NCBI GenBank assembly: GCA_013286205.1
Contig: JABDGD010000007.1
Coordinates: 1 to 64,000, forward strand
Direction of reading: 5' to 3'
Source of the DNA: Candidatus Firestoneibacteriota bacterium
GTDB lineage: Bacteria > Oederibacteriota > Muellerivitia > Muellerivitales > Muellerivitaceae
DNA length: 64,000 bases
In this document: one piece after another, positions 1 through 8,672 of the stretch
Layout: the number at the start of each line of letters is the position of its first letter
How positions within the stretch are numbered: position 1 is the first letter of the stretch
Position numbers and translations under genes: made by a program
Notes under the pieces: model-generated
Told to the model about the DNA's origin: nothing
The model's database searches: none
The model's input: only the letters and a program-made list of their open reading frames with translations

Positions 1-1867
1 GCCAGCCAACGCGAATATCTAGCTCAAGATAACTAGGAACCATGCCGACAGTTGTCCCACTGACAACCGACCGGGTGTCCACCCAGCGGAACGCGGGGGA
101 TAAATCAAAATTCCCAGGCAAATCAACCGAGGAACGCAAAAAAACCTGGTTGGCCGGGTCCGATGTGTCCTCAAGCCCATTACTGATGTCGCTGGCACCG
201 GGTTTCACCCAAATATTTTCGTTCAGTAAATCGTAGCCAACATGAATTAACCATCCATCCTGCATTTGATAATCCGCGGTTAATTCTCCGCCCCACGTCT
301 GGCCCGCCAGATTATTGGCGATAACAACTGTACTGCCCGGCGTTAGGCTGCGTAAGCTGTCGTAGTTGTTAAAGAAGGTTGAGATGGAAGTGGAGATTTT
401 AGGGACGATCTCCCCGCGGTAACCCAATTCATACGCGATCAACGTTTCGGAAACAAAGGCGGAGCTGCCGGCCAAGATAGGCGTAGCGTTATTGGGCGCC
501 ACAACGTCCCTGTCAATGCGCGAGGGCTCCCGCACCGCGCGTGAAACCGCCGCCCAGAACATTTCTTTGGGGGCCGCGTCCCATTTCAACCGGACGCTGG
601 GTTCCACCTCATATCCGGTGTAATCATCGTGTTCCAATTTTGATCCAATTGTGAAGAACCAGTCGGACGCCAGACTAATTTCATCCTGAGCGAACCCGCT
701 ATATAAACTATGATCCAATGTCGCGGGCAAAAAAGCGATGACGGGCGTGTTTTGAAGCACGTCATGCGTGAAGCGGTAGCCCAAGCCCCAGATAATGCTA
801 TTGCTCCCATCAATATGAAAGTGATGCTGGAAATCCGCATTATAAGTATCCAGGTTATCGATCAGGTTACCCGCGGGCCCAAAGGCGCTGGCCGCGACAG
901 GGTCAAACCAATAGGTCCAGTCATAATAGAGTTCCAAACTCATGTCCGAATCCGGCGAGATCGGATGAGACCAGCGTCCGACTATATTGCCTCCGTTGTA
1001 GGTTTGGGAACTCCCTGCCGGTATATTGAGGCTGCTGCCGTAAAGATCGCCCTGCAGTGTAATTTTATTTTTCGTGTCGGCTTCATCATCAATCCTAAAG
1101 CCTCCCTGTCCCATTCTCCAGGCGTCATTGGCGCTGTTCCCGTTGGCGTAAACCTCGCTTCCACGGTCAAAATATTTCCCATAAACCCTGTAATAAATAT
1201 TCGAGTCCAGCACACCCCCATATCGCGCGCCGGTAAAATCCTCCAGCCAACTGCCCCCGCCGCCCTCAAAGTAAAGTCCCTGCGTATCCTGGGCGCTTTT
1301 ACTGGTAATGTTAATGACACCGTTAACCGCGTTGGCTCCCCAAAGGGTTCCCCCGGGACCGCTGACCACCTCAATACGGTCAATATCCGCCATCAGGTAA
1401 TCCTGGACATTCCAAATCATCCCCGCGTAAAGGGGGGTATAGATGGTTCGGCCATCCATCAGCACTAAAAGTTTATTGGATAGTCCCGCGTTAAATCCCC
1501 GCGCGCTGATATCCCAGGTTCCCGAACTGGCCTGCGCTACGTCCAGATTATTAGCTAACCGCAGCGCCTCGGGAATGCTGGAAGCTCCCGAACGATGAAT
1601 TTCGTCGCTGCTGACAACCTGAATGGCCGCGGGCGCTTCCGCGTAGGGCTCTGGTTGCTTTGCAACTGAAGTGACATCCAAATTCATCAATTCTTCTAAA
1701 CTTAATTTTTTGAGTCCTCTCGGCGAGGGGGTTGTATCTTGTGTTTGCGCTAATGAAAAACCTGTGACCAGCATCAATTGAGCGATAAAAAATAAAGCCA
1801 ATAGGGCTGAACGTATAAAACTTTTATTTACTGGCAATGGCGATGGCTTGGTTAAGGTATTGTCCAT
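1..1867 (-). CDS. TonB-dependent outer-membrane receptor (3' end cut off by window)
   Basis: The frame is open from the ATG at 1867 to the window edge, about 622 residues, so the end of the barrel is missing. The N-terminus is a signal peptide with likely cleavage after FSLA (about residue 38). It is followed by the segment KKLSLEELMNL that precedes many receptor plugs, then a plug domain (about residues 60-200) with VLMDGRTIYTPLY, IEVVSGPGGTLWGANAVNG and VINI. The remainder is rich in alternating aromatic beta strands typical of the 22-strand barrel. Such receptors import siderophores, cobalamin or other scarce ligands using TonB energy. The ligand cannot be told from sequence. An in-frame ATG at 1897 is an alternative start; neither start has a strong Shine-Dalgarno. 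The gene is monocistronic as far as can be seen, lying behind the msrB terminator. Confidence 0.9.
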   Translation of the reverse strand, partial: MDNTLTKPSPLPVNKSFIRSALLALFFIAQLMLVTGFSLAQTQDTTPSPRGLKKLSLEELMNLDVTSVAKQPEPYAEAPAAIQVVSSDEIHRSGASSIPEALRLANNLDVAQASSGTWDISARGFNAGLSNKLLVLMDGRTIYTPLYAGMIWNVQDYLMADIDRIEVVSGPGGTLWGANAVNGVINITSKSAQDTQGLYFEGGGGSWLEDFTGARYGGVLDSNIYYRVYGKYFDRGSEVYANGNSANDAWRMGQGGFRIDDEADTKNKITLQGDLYGSSLNIPAGSSQTYNGGNIVGRWSHPISPDSDMSLELYYDWTYWFDPVAASAFGPAGNLIDNLDTYNADFQHHFHIDGSNSIIWGLGYRFTHDVLQNTPVIAFLPATLDHSLYSGFAQDEISLASDWFFTIGSKLEHDDYTGYEVEPSVRLKWDAAPKEMFWAAVSRAVREPSRIDRDVVAPNNATPILAGSSAFVSETLIAYELGYRGEIVPKISTSISTFFNNYDSLRSLTPGSTVVIANNLAGQTWGGELTADYQMQDGWLIHVGYDLLNENIWVKPGASDISNGLEDTSDPANQVFLRSSVDLPGNFDLSPAFRWVDTRSVVSGTTVGMVPSYLELDIRVGW

Positions 1868-2036
1868 GATATCCAGACCCGAGATTCGAAAAGTCATTAA
1901 AAAACAAAAGCCATAAGTAGAACCTGTAACTATTTAACACCACAAATTCAGTTTACGATCTACATCACAGTCATTTTCCTCCTTCAAAACTGATGAAATT
2001 TAAAAAATATTTTCATTTTTCTACTCTTTGGCCAAT

Positions 2037-2069
2037 AAAAAAGCCCCTTACCATGGCGGCAAGAGGCTT
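2037..2069 (-). terminator. Rho-independent terminator after msrB
   Basis: Arms AAGCCCCTT (2041-2049) and AAGAGGCTT (2061-2069) pair with one mismatch around an 11-nt loop. Read on the minus strand, the hairpin is followed by six T. It lies 28 nt downstream of the msrB stop and separates it from the TonB receptor gene. Confidence 0.8.
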
Positions 2070-2096
2070 TAAAGACACTACAAACTAACACGTTGT

Positions 2097-2597
2097 TTAC
2101 TTCTTTTTATCCGGCACAAAATTCAGTGACACCGAATTGATGCAATAACGCAAACCCGTCGGTTGGGGCCCATCCTCAAACACATGTCCCAAATGACCAC
2201 CGCAACGAGGACAATGAACCTCTACACGGGTCATGCCGTAAGAATTGTCTGTGGTACTGGCGACGTTTTCAGAATAAATTGGCGCGTAAAAACTGGGCCA
2301 ACCCGTACCCGATTCAAACTTGGTGTCAGAGGCGAATAGTTCCAAACCACAGGCTGAACAGGTATAAGTTCCCTTATTGTGATTATCCCAGTACTTACCC
2401 GTAAAAGGCCGTTCCGTCCCCTCTTCTCGGAGCACGTTATATTGCTCAGGTGTCAGTTCTTTTTTCCACTCACTATCTGTTTTCACAATTTTGTCGCCCA
2501 TATATTTTCCTTTCTTGGTCACTTTGCCCGCCATGGCATGAAACGCCAAAGCCAAAATCATTAACGCGATAAAACTTGAAGCGATAACTTTATTCAT
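2097..2597 (-). CDS. msrB: Peptide-methionine (R)-S-oxide reductase MsrB, exported
   Basis: The 166-residue protein reduces methionine-R-sulfoxide in oxidised proteins. A signal peptide (residues 1-23, ending AMA) indicates periplasmic action, where it would repair envelope proteins. The MsrB fold is complete: zinc cysteines C80/C83 (CSAC) and C129/C132 (CPRC), SGTGWPSF at 96-103, HLGHVF at 135-140, and catalytic C152 in RYCINS. The ATG at 2597 is preferred over the GTG at 2606 because a GGTGG lies five bases upstream of it. The gene follows cmk by 58 nt with no terminator between, so it may be the last gene of the aromatic operon. A reducing partner for the periplasm is not evident nearby. 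Confidence 0.93.
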   Translation of the reverse strand: MNKVIASSFIALMILALAFHAMAGKVTKKGKYMGDKIVKTDSEWKKELTPEQYNVLREEGTERPFTGKYWDNHNKGTYTCSACGLELFASDTKFESGTGWPSFYAPIYSENVASTTDNSYGMTRVEVHCPRCGGHLGHVFEDGPQPTGLRYCINSVSLNFVPDKKK

Positions 2598-2655
2598 GAG
2601 AACCACCCGTTCTTTTCTTATCTAACATTACGAACATATGAAGCGAAAAGTTACG

Positions 2656-3348
2656 CTAGTTTTTAGGGTGTTTTTGAATGTATTGAAAGAGTTCTTCAGC
2701 TGATTGTTCCACGGTCAAATCCGAATGATCCATCACAATCGAATCGGCCGTTTTGCGCAGCCCGCCTACCGCGCGGTTATAGTCCCGGTCATCCCGTGCC
2801 TGTACATCCGCCAAAACCGCTTCGAGAGTCGTTTGAGTTCCCGCTTTCACCAAATCGTTATAGCGGCGTTTAGCTCTTGTCTCCACCGAAGCGTCGAGAA
2901 AGAACTTATATTGAGCGTCAGGAAACACATCCGTTCCAATATCGCGGCCTTCTAACACCGCCCCGCCATAAGACGCGCTGTCCTCACGGCCCATTTGCTG
3001 TTGGCGGGCCACCAAAATTTTGCGGACCGGCACACAGTTGGCGATAAAAGCCGATGCCTGAGTCACTTCAGGAGTACGGATATCTTTACTCACATCTTCC
3101 CCATTGAGGAATACTTTGTTTTCTACTTCGCCGGGTTTAAGTTCAATTTTGGAACTCTTGGCCAAGTGCTCAAGTTGATCGTCATTCTTCAGATCGGCCT
3201 TGGTACGGAGTGCCGCCAAAGTAACCGAACGGTACATCGCGCCTGTGTCTATATGGAGATACCCCAGTTTCTTTGCCAAAGTTTTAGCCACCGTACTTTT
3301 ACCCGCGCCCGCCGGACCGTCCATCGCGACAATGATTGGTTTTTTCAT
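2656..3348 (-). CDS. cmk: (d)CMP kinase
   Basis: The 230-residue enzyme phosphorylates CMP and dCMP with ATP in pyrimidine salvage and DNA precursor supply. The P-loop GPAGAGKST is at residues 11-19, DTGAMYR at 34-40, and EGRDIGTDVFPDA lies near residue 135; length is normal for the family. Its ATG overlaps the aroA stop by four bases (ATGA), so translation is probably coupled. The aroA-cmk order is common among bacteria, often followed by ispH or rpsA. Here msrB follows instead. Confidence 0.96.
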   Translation of the reverse strand: MKKPIIVAMDGPAGAGKSTVAKTLAKKLGYLHIDTGAMYRSVTLAALRTKADLKNDDQLEHLAKSSKIELKPGEVENKVFLNGEDVSKDIRTPEVTQASAFIANCVPVRKILVARQQQMGREDSASYGGAVLEGRDIGTDVFPDAQYKFFLDASVETRAKRRYNDLVKAGTQTTLEAVLADVQARDDRDYNRAVGGLRKTADSIVMDHSDLTVEQSAEELFQYIQKHPKN

Positions 3349-4643
3349 CGTTTAGCCACCTGTTTTAGAAGTTTTTCAAAGTTAGGAAACGAAGTGTTGA
3401 TGTTTTCGGTATCCAAAATGGTCGTCGAACCTTGCGCTACGAGCGCCGCCACCGCCAACGACATGGCAATACGATGATCTCCGCCGGATGAAACCATACA
3501 ACCGTTCAGAGAAGTTTTGCCCTTAATGACCCAGCCATCCTGAGTGGGTTGAATGTGCGCGCCCATCTTTTTGAGTGTGACTGCCATCATTAAAATACGG
3601 TCAGATTCTTTTACTTTTAAATCCTCGGCTTTTTTTACCACCGTAGTTCCCTCAGCTTGAGTAGCGGCTACCGCAAAAATGGGAAACTCGTCAATCATGC
3701 GCGGGATGATGTTTTCATCGTTTACGGTTATCGCCTTCAGCCGGGAAGATTGCACAAGGATATCCGCGATTGGCTCTTCTCCCTTGCCGGTCTTTTTAGG
3801 ATAAATCGTAATTTTGCCGCCCATTTTCTTCAGCACATCCAAAATGCCGGTACGGGTAGGATTCACTCCGATGTTTTTTAAAAGTATTTTCGAGTTGGGC
3901 GTAATCAATCCAGCCACAATAAAAAAGGCGGCAGAGGAAATATCACCCGGCACCTTAATCTTTCGAGCTTTGAAAGGTTTGATCGGTCCATGGATTTTGA
4001 TAGCGTCGCCCTTACGCTTGAAAGGAATGCCAAAGGCGCTAAACATTCTTTCCGTATGGTCACGGGTAGGTGTAGGTTCAATGACCGTGGTGTCACCTAC
4101 CGCAAAAAGACCCGCTAACAGAAGAGAGCTTTTCACCTGCGCGCTGGCCACCGGCAAACGGTAGGTAATCCCTTTTAATTTTCTCGTCTCAATTTTAAGC
4201 GGCAATAAACTTGCGTCAGCGGGGCCGCTAATGCGAGCGCCCATTTGGGTTAAGGGACCGACCACTCTTTTCATCGGGCGGCGGCGTAAATATTTATCGC
4301 CAGTCAAACGCGTGGCAAAAGGCTGCCCTGACAGCAAACCTAAAATAATGCGGGAAGTGGTACCTGAATTGCCCGCATCCAACGTTTTCGCGGGCGGTTT
4401 CAGTGAATTAAGCCCCTTGCCCTGAATGGTCAGGTGCGTTCCCTTTTGCTTGATATGAACGCCCATCGCCTTAAAGATATTCATGGTTGAAATACAATCG
4501 GCGGAAGTTAAAAAATTTTCCACTTGCGTGGTGCCGTAAGCCAGTGATCCCAGCATTACGGAGCGATGTGATATGGACTTGTCCCCCGGAACGGTGACTG
4601 CGCCTTTAACCGACTTAACTGGTTGAACGACAAGTTTTTTCAT
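3345..4643 (-). CDS. aroA: 3-phosphoshikimate 1-carboxyvinyltransferase (EPSP synthase)
   Basis: This enzyme joins shikimate-3-phosphate and PEP to give EPSP, the sixth step of chorismate synthesis. The 432-residue protein has the family signatures: PGDKSISHRS near residues 19-28 with Lys22, LDAGNSGTTSR near 90, GDKYLRRRPM near 115, DEFPIFAVAA in the second half, KESDRI, and GDHRIAMSLA near the C-terminus. Start and stop are clean. The ATG overlaps the tyrA stop by one base (TAATG). It sits in the pheA-hisC-tyrA-aroA-cmk operon and would supply chorismate to the mutase domain of the upstream pheA product. Confidence 0.97.
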   Translation of the reverse strand: MKKLVVQPVKSVKGAVTVPGDKSISHRSVMLGSLAYGTTQVENFLTSADCISTMNIFKAMGVHIKQKGTHLTIQGKGLNSLKPPAKTLDAGNSGTTSRIILGLLSGQPFATRLTGDKYLRRRPMKRVVGPLTQMGARISGPADASLLPLKIETRKLKGITYRLPVASAQVKSSLLLAGLFAVGDTTVIEPTPTRDHTERMFSAFGIPFKRKGDAIKIHGPIKPFKARKIKVPGDISSAAFFIVAGLITPNSKILLKNIGVNPTRTGILDVLKKMGGKITIYPKKTGKGEEPIADILVQSSRLKAITVNDENIIPRMIDEFPIFAVAATQAEGTTVVKKAEDLKVKESDRILMMAVTLKKMGAHIQPTQDGWVIKGKTSLNGCMVSSGGDHRIAMSLAVAALVAQGSTTILDTENINTSFPNFEKLLKQVAKR

Positions 4644-5488
4644 TACAGTTTTTCCCGGAGGGTTCGGCCTTTTTCAAAAAACGAACGCCAGAAGGACCGC
4701 TTTCCTTTTTTAAGATTCTTTTCCAACAACGATAGTTGACGGCGGTATTGACTAAGGTAAGACAACACTTCCCTAGAGTTCATTTCCAAAATATCGCTCC
4801 ACATCGAGGGGTTGCTGGCAGCGATACGAGTAAAGTCTTTAAACCCCGAGCCCACTGCCATTTTGATTTGTTTCGAGCGTTTTTCTTGGGTTCCATAAAG
4901 CTGAACAAACGCGGAGGCCAAAAGATGCGGTAGATGACTGGTCAAAGCCACGTTTTTGTCGTGAGTATTGGCGTTCATCAAAACCGGCTTGGCTCCCAAG
5001 CTTTTCCAGAACTGAACCGCTTTTCGAACTAAGGTTGCCGGGTTTTTGCGAAGAGGCGTAATAAAGATATAGCGGTTTTGATAAAGCAGAGCGTCGGCAA
5101 ATTCCGCGCCAGACTTTTCTTTGCCGGCCATAGGATGACAGGGCACAAAATGCTGTTCGAGCCCCTTAATGGACTGAGCTGCTTCCACAATTCGCCCCTT
5201 AATACTGGAAACATCCATGATGAGTGTTTGAGGATGCATCAGCCCTTTTAATTGTTTCAACATGGGCAAGATCGTGCTTGAGTGAGAGCACAAGACAATC
5301 ACATCGGCGTTTTCTACGGCCTTTTCAAAGGTCGGCATCACTTTCAAAATGCGGGAAGCTTTTTTACGCGAAGAGGCGCGGTGATTCCACCCAACTATTT
5401 CTAAACCCTTTTTCTTTTTTAGCGCCAAAGCCAAAGAGCCGCCTAAAAGACCAACGCCAATGACGGCTATTTTTTTGCGCTTTGTCAT
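4643..5488 (-). CDS. tyrA: Prephenate (or arogenate) dehydrogenase
   Basis: The 281-residue protein oxidatively decarboxylates prephenate to 4-hydroxyphenylpyruvate, committing flux to tyrosine. An N-terminal Rossmann motif GVGLLGGS is at residues 11-18, and conserved CHPMAGKEKSG lies mid-protein near residues 118-128. The C-terminus is helical, as expected for the dimerisation domain. There is no fused chorismate mutase and no ACT domain, so feedback control probably falls on the PheA ACT domain or elsewhere. Cofactor and substrate preference cannot be fixed by eye. TAATG overlaps join it to hisC upstream and aroA downstream. Confidence 0.95.
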   Translation of the reverse strand: MTKRKKIAVIGVGLLGGSLALALKKKKGLEIVGWNHRASSRKKASRILKVMPTFEKAVENADVIVLCSHSSTILPMLKQLKGLMHPQTLIMDVSSIKGRIVEAAQSIKGLEQHFVPCHPMAGKEKSGAEFADALLYQNRYIFITPLRKNPATLVRKAVQFWKSLGAKPVLMNANTHDKNVALTSHLPHLLASAFVQLYGTQEKRSKQIKMAVGSGFKDFTRIAASNPSMWSDILEMNSREVLSYLSQYRRQLSLLEKNLKKGKRSFWRSFFEKGRTLREKL

Positions 5489-6585
5489 TAAGACTTCGCT
5501 CCCGAGTTGGAATAAACTTGTCCAAACGCCGTTAAAAATTTTTCAGTTTCCTCAACCGTGCCCGTCGTCACCCGCAGAGCATCTGGCCCCATGGGGCGGA
5601 CAATGACACCTTTGAGCAGTAATTGTTGATACAAGTCCTGAGCTTGCGGGACTTTAAAATAAACAAAATTGCCTTGGCTTGGCACAGGCTTCAACCCTAA
5701 ACGAGTTAGCCCTTCACTGATTTTTTGGCGCATAGCTTTATTCAGTTCCAGAACTTTTCTCAAATGGTCGCTATCGGACAAGGCGGTCTGTGCGGCGCTT
5801 AAGGCCAGCGCGTTGATGTTAAAGGGTTGGCGCGTTTTTTGGAAAACCGAAACCAAATCTGGATGCCCAATTCCATAACCCACCCGTAAACCAGCCAAAC
5901 CATAAACTTTCGAGAAGGTACGCAAGACCACCAGATTGGGATAGTCTTGAATCAGTTTCAGCGATCCTAAATAAGTTTTTTCCTCAACGTACTCGTAATA
6001 GGCCTCGTCTAAAACCACCAAAACATTGGGCGGACAAATTTTTAAAAAAGCCTCAATAGCCAACAGGGGCACGAATGTACCTGTTGGGTTATTGGGGTTG
6101 CAAATAAAAACCAACTTGGTTTTAGGTGTTAACGCGTTGGAGAACGCCGCCATATCATGCGTGAAGTCTTTGAGAGGAACGACTTTAGCCACACCCTCAA
6201 ACAACTGGGTGGACAAGGGATAAACCACAAAAGATTGGTCGGCAAACATCACTTCATCGCCGGGATTTAAAACCATTTGAGACAGCAGCACCAAAAGCTC
6301 GTTCGAGCCGTTGCCAATCATGATCTGACTCGCGTTTACGCCTAAATGTTTCGCCAAGGCCTGCGTCAGGCCATGCGCCGAACCATCCGGATAGCGGCTG
6401 ATATTGCTCAGTTGTGTTTTAAGCATTTCCAAAACCTTGGGTGAGGGACCCAAGGGATTTTCATTGGAAGCGATTTTGGTCGCGTTTTTAACCCCCAGTT
6501 CCCGCTCGAGTTCTTCGATGGGTTTGCCGGGAACATAAGCTTTGATAGCGGTTAAATTAGAACGCAGAGGAACTTGAAAGCCCAT
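5488..6585 (-). CDS. hisC: HisC-type PLP aminotransferase, probably aromatic/histidinol-phosphate
   Basis: This is a 365-residue fold-type I aminotransferase. Key features are SNENPLG at 40-46, CNPNNPTG at 162-169, the PLP-binding Asp in LDEAYYEY (D193), and the Schiff-base Lys226 in TFSKVYGLAGLRVGYG. The family includes histidinol-phosphate aminotransferase. Its place between pheA and tyrA, joined to both by one-base TAATG overlaps, argues that it transaminates phenylpyruvate and 4-hydroxyphenylpyruvate in vivo. It may also serve histidine synthesis, because no other his gene is in the window. Substrate use is inferred from context only. Confidence 0.93.
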   Translation of the reverse strand: MGFQVPLRSNLTAIKAYVPGKPIEELERELGVKNATKIASNENPLGPSPKVLEMLKTQLSNISRYPDGSAHGLTQALAKHLGVNASQIMIGNGSNELLVLLSQMVLNPGDEVMFADQSFVVYPLSTQLFEGVAKVVPLKDFTHDMAAFSNALTPKTKLVFICNPNNPTGTFVPLLAIEAFLKICPPNVLVVLDEAYYEYVEEKTYLGSLKLIQDYPNLVVLRTFSKVYGLAGLRVGYGIGHPDLVSVFQKTRQPFNINALALSAAQTALSDSDHLRKVLELNKAMRQKISEGLTRLGLKPVPSQGNFVYFKVPQAQDLYQQLLLKGVIVRPMGPDALRVTTGTVEETEKFLTAFGQVYSNSGAKS

Positions 6586-7667
6586 TACTGCTCGCAGCGG
6601 GGATAGGACCCCAGGACCTTCACCGTCAACGAAGCCTTTTCAATTTCAGCAATGGCTCTTTTAGTTTTCGGATCATCGATGTGACCCAAAAAGTCGATAA
6701 AGAAATAATAGTCCCATGCCTTTTTGCGCGAGGGTCTGGATTCAATGCTGGTCAAATTGAAGCCTTGTTTTTCAAATGGCTTCAGCAAAGTGAACAAAGC
6801 GCCCACCTTGTCTTTAATCGAAACCATAATCGAGGTTTTATCTTTACCCGTTTTTTCTGCATTGGTTTTACCAATCACTAAAAACCGCGTGTAGTTGTCT
6901 TGCATATCCTCGATGCGCTTGGCAATGGGCTTTAAGTGGTTCAACTTGGCGGCCAAATCGGACGCGATAGCGGCCGCGTATTCATCTTTCGAGGCTAGCT
7001 GCGCGGCCTTCGAAGTACTGGTACTTTCGATAATCTTAACGCCGGGCAAATTTGCCTCTAGCCAGATACGGCACTGCCCCAAAGCGACCGCGTTGCTGTA
7101 AATCTTTTTCACTTTTCGAATATCACCGCTTTTGGACATAATCGTATGTGATATGGGCATGAGAATTTCGGAACAAATGCGCAGATCCGATTCGACAAAG
7201 AGATCAAGCGTGTGAAACACCACACCCTCGGTTGAGTTTTCAATCGGCACCACACCGTAGTGCGCGCGTCCTCGTTCCACTTCCAAGAAAACATCCTTCA
7301 GTGTGGAACCGCTGACATATTTAGAAGACGACCCGAATTTTTGCACCGCCGCGATTTGTGTATTACTGCCGGCCAGACCGAAGTAAGCGATCTTTAAAGG
7401 AGACTCCAAAGCCAAAGAGCCAGACATCACTTCGCAGAAAATAGCTTCCAACGTTGAAGTGGGAAAGGGGCCCTTGTTCATCTGGCCTACCCGGCGATAG
7501 ACTTCCATTTCGCGGTGAGGGGCATAAAAATGCATTTTACCCTCGGTTTTCACCGCCTTCACTTTGAGAACATTTTTGGCGCGTTCATTGAGAAGCCGGA
7601 CCAATTGGGAGTCGATACGGTCGATGTTTTTACGGATATTTTGAAGTTCAGCTTTTTTGTTTTTCAC
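6585..7667 (-). CDS. pheA: Bifunctional chorismate mutase / prephenate dehydratase
   Basis: The 360-residue enzyme converts chorismate to prephenate and then phenylpyruvate. Three domains can be seen: an AroQ-type mutase (residues 1-88), prephenate dehydratase (91-266) with PIENSTEG at 141-148 and the catalytic TRF at 260-262, and a C-terminal ACT domain (about 277-357) with the ESRP motif at 309-312, the usual phenylalanine feedback site. The start is GTG at 7667 with an AAGG upstream. It is the first gene of the operon running minus-ward to cmk, and the AT-rich 81-bp gap to the divergent gene at 7749 must hold its promoter. Confidence 0.97.
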   Translation of the reverse strand: MKNKKAELQNIRKNIDRIDSQLVRLLNERAKNVLKVKAVKTEGKMHFYAPHREMEVYRRVGQMNKGPFPTSTLEAIFCEVMSGSLALESPLKIAYFGLAGSNTQIAAVQKFGSSSKYVSGSTLKDVFLEVERGRAHYGVVPIENSTEGVVFHTLDLFVESDLRICSEILMPISHTIMSKSGDIRKVKKIYSNAVALGQCRIWLEANLPGVKIIESTSTSKAAQLASKDEYAAAIASDLAAKLNHLKPIAKRIEDMQDNYTRFLVIGKTNAEKTGKDKTSIMVSIKDKVGALFTLLKPFEKQGFNLTSIESRPSRKKAWDYYFFIDFLGHIDDPKTKRAIAEIEKASLTVKVLGSYPRCEQ

Positions 7668-7748
7668 GCTCGAAACCTTGGTAAATTTCTATAAAATGCC
7701 GGCGAGTGTGGAGATTATATTATATTTTTAAAGGCCGAAGGAAAGATT
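7668..7748. promoter_or_regulatory. Divergent promoter region, pheA operon / PAS membrane protein
   Basis: This is an 81-bp gap between head-to-head genes. It contains an AT-rich core at 7712-7730 with a minus-strand TATAAT (7714-7719) that would place a start about 40 nt before pheA, and plus-strand TATATT copies that could serve the gene at 7749. No convincing -35 was found on either strand. A GGAAAG ribosome site precedes the ATG at 7749. Confidence 0.35.
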
Positions 7749-8588
7749 ATGGAAACCCTGCTGAGAAGTATCAAATCACCATGGATTATCGTTTTAGCGC
7801 TCGCCTGCGTTGCGGGGACCCTGGGTTTCATGCTGTCTTATCAAGATGAACAAACACAATTTTCTCAAATGGCTTCAATTGCGGAGTCTCATTTATCTTA
7901 TGCCTCCCAATTAAAAGACGACATGGCGTTAATTGATTGGTCAAAAGGTTTAGAAAAACTTCCATCTATACTCGCCTTTAGAGCCTCCTTCGATAACAAG
8001 GTCATCGCTGAGGGCGGCAACAAGCAGTTTTGCCCTGACACAATGCCCAACGGCGTTTCGTTTGAGTTTCCCTATCGCTGGATCGTTCAATGGCAGAAAG
8101 ACTCCGCGCCGCTGCAATTAACTATGGTCTTTCAGAATTTCCGAGGTCCCCTCTTTTGGAGCCTTTGTGTTTTCCTTATTTGTCTGGGAACTGGTTGGGT
8201 TTTAATTGGTTATATGCACTCACATCAAGCTTTAACCCCAACTGGCGCGGCTGAACCCGCGCCAATTAAGAAGCACAGCGCCGTCAAACCGATCATCAAT
8301 GTCGCTAACGAACAAAGCTATACCCTTGCTTTAGACAAAGATTACATGATTTGTCAGGTAACCCCGTTGGCGGCTAAAGTATTGGATAAACAGGTTTCAG
8401 ACCTGGTGGGGAGTCACTTTTTAGACCTTTTACCTGACCCCGCTGTGATGAAAGCTATTGAGGAAGCTAAAGAGATAAGGCTGATCAAACCTTTTCCCTC
8501 CCACCCAAACCTTGGCGCACTGCTTCAGCCCGCTGCCCATGGAACGGTTCTTATTTTGGAACCCCAACTGGGCTCCGAAACGGCCTAA
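7749..8588 (+). CDS. Two-helix membrane protein with cytoplasmic PAS-like domain, no output domain
   Basis: The 279-residue protein is not a recognised named family. TM1 (residues 12-30) and TM2 (about 135-156) flank a roughly 105-residue extracytoplasmic segment, a topology typical of sensor kinases and chemoreceptors. After a Pro/Ala linker (160-185), residues 190-275 resemble a PAS fold (LALDKDYMICQVTPLAAKVL, then LVGSHFLDLLP). No HisKA, HAMP, GGDEF, HD or methyl-accepting region follows, so any signal output must pass through a partner or be lost. A strong GGAAAG ribosome site supports the start. It is followed 84 bp later by two beta-propeller lipoproteins with their own promoter. A PAS-like identity is moderately supported; the function is unknown. 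Confidence 0.75.
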   Translation: METLLRSIKSPWIIVLALACVAGTLGFMLSYQDEQTQFSQMASIAESHLSYASQLKDDMALIDWSKGLEKLPSILAFRASFDNKVIAEGGNKQFCPDTMPNGVSFEFPYRWIVQWQKDSAPLQLTMVFQNFRGPLFWSLCVFLICLGTGWVLIGYMHSHQALTPTGAAEPAPIKKHSAVKPIINVANEQSYTLALDKDYMICQVTPLAAKVLDKQVSDLVGSHFLDLLPDPAVMKAIEEAKEIRLIKPFPSHPNLGALLQPAAHGTVLILEPQLGSETA

Positions 8589-8602
8589 AATCAGCGATTT
8601 AA

Positions 8603-8631
8603 TTGACTTTTAACCACTGAAAATTTAAACT
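8603..8631 (+). promoter_or_regulatory. Sigma-70-type promoter for the beta-propeller lipoprotein pair
   Basis: TTGACT (8603-8608), a 17-bp spacer, and TAAACT (8626-8631). Initiation near 8638 would give a leader of about 35 nt before the TTG start at 8673. Confidence 0.65.
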
Positions 8632-8672
8632 GCCTTCAGACTTCAACTAATACGCTTACCAGGAACGAACAC

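Noticed and set aside
710..1468. 252-residue plus-strand frame across the TonB receptor
   Set aside because: It lies wholly antisense to a well-supported plug and barrel frame and shows no family pattern of its own.
1993..2016. Inverted repeat ATGAAA/TTTCAT as a Fur-type operator before the TonB receptor
   Set aside because: Only six pairs in an AT-rich stretch and no resemblance to the Fur box beyond A+T content.
2041..2069. Palindromic CCATGG core as regulatory site
   Set aside because: It is simply part of the terminator loop.
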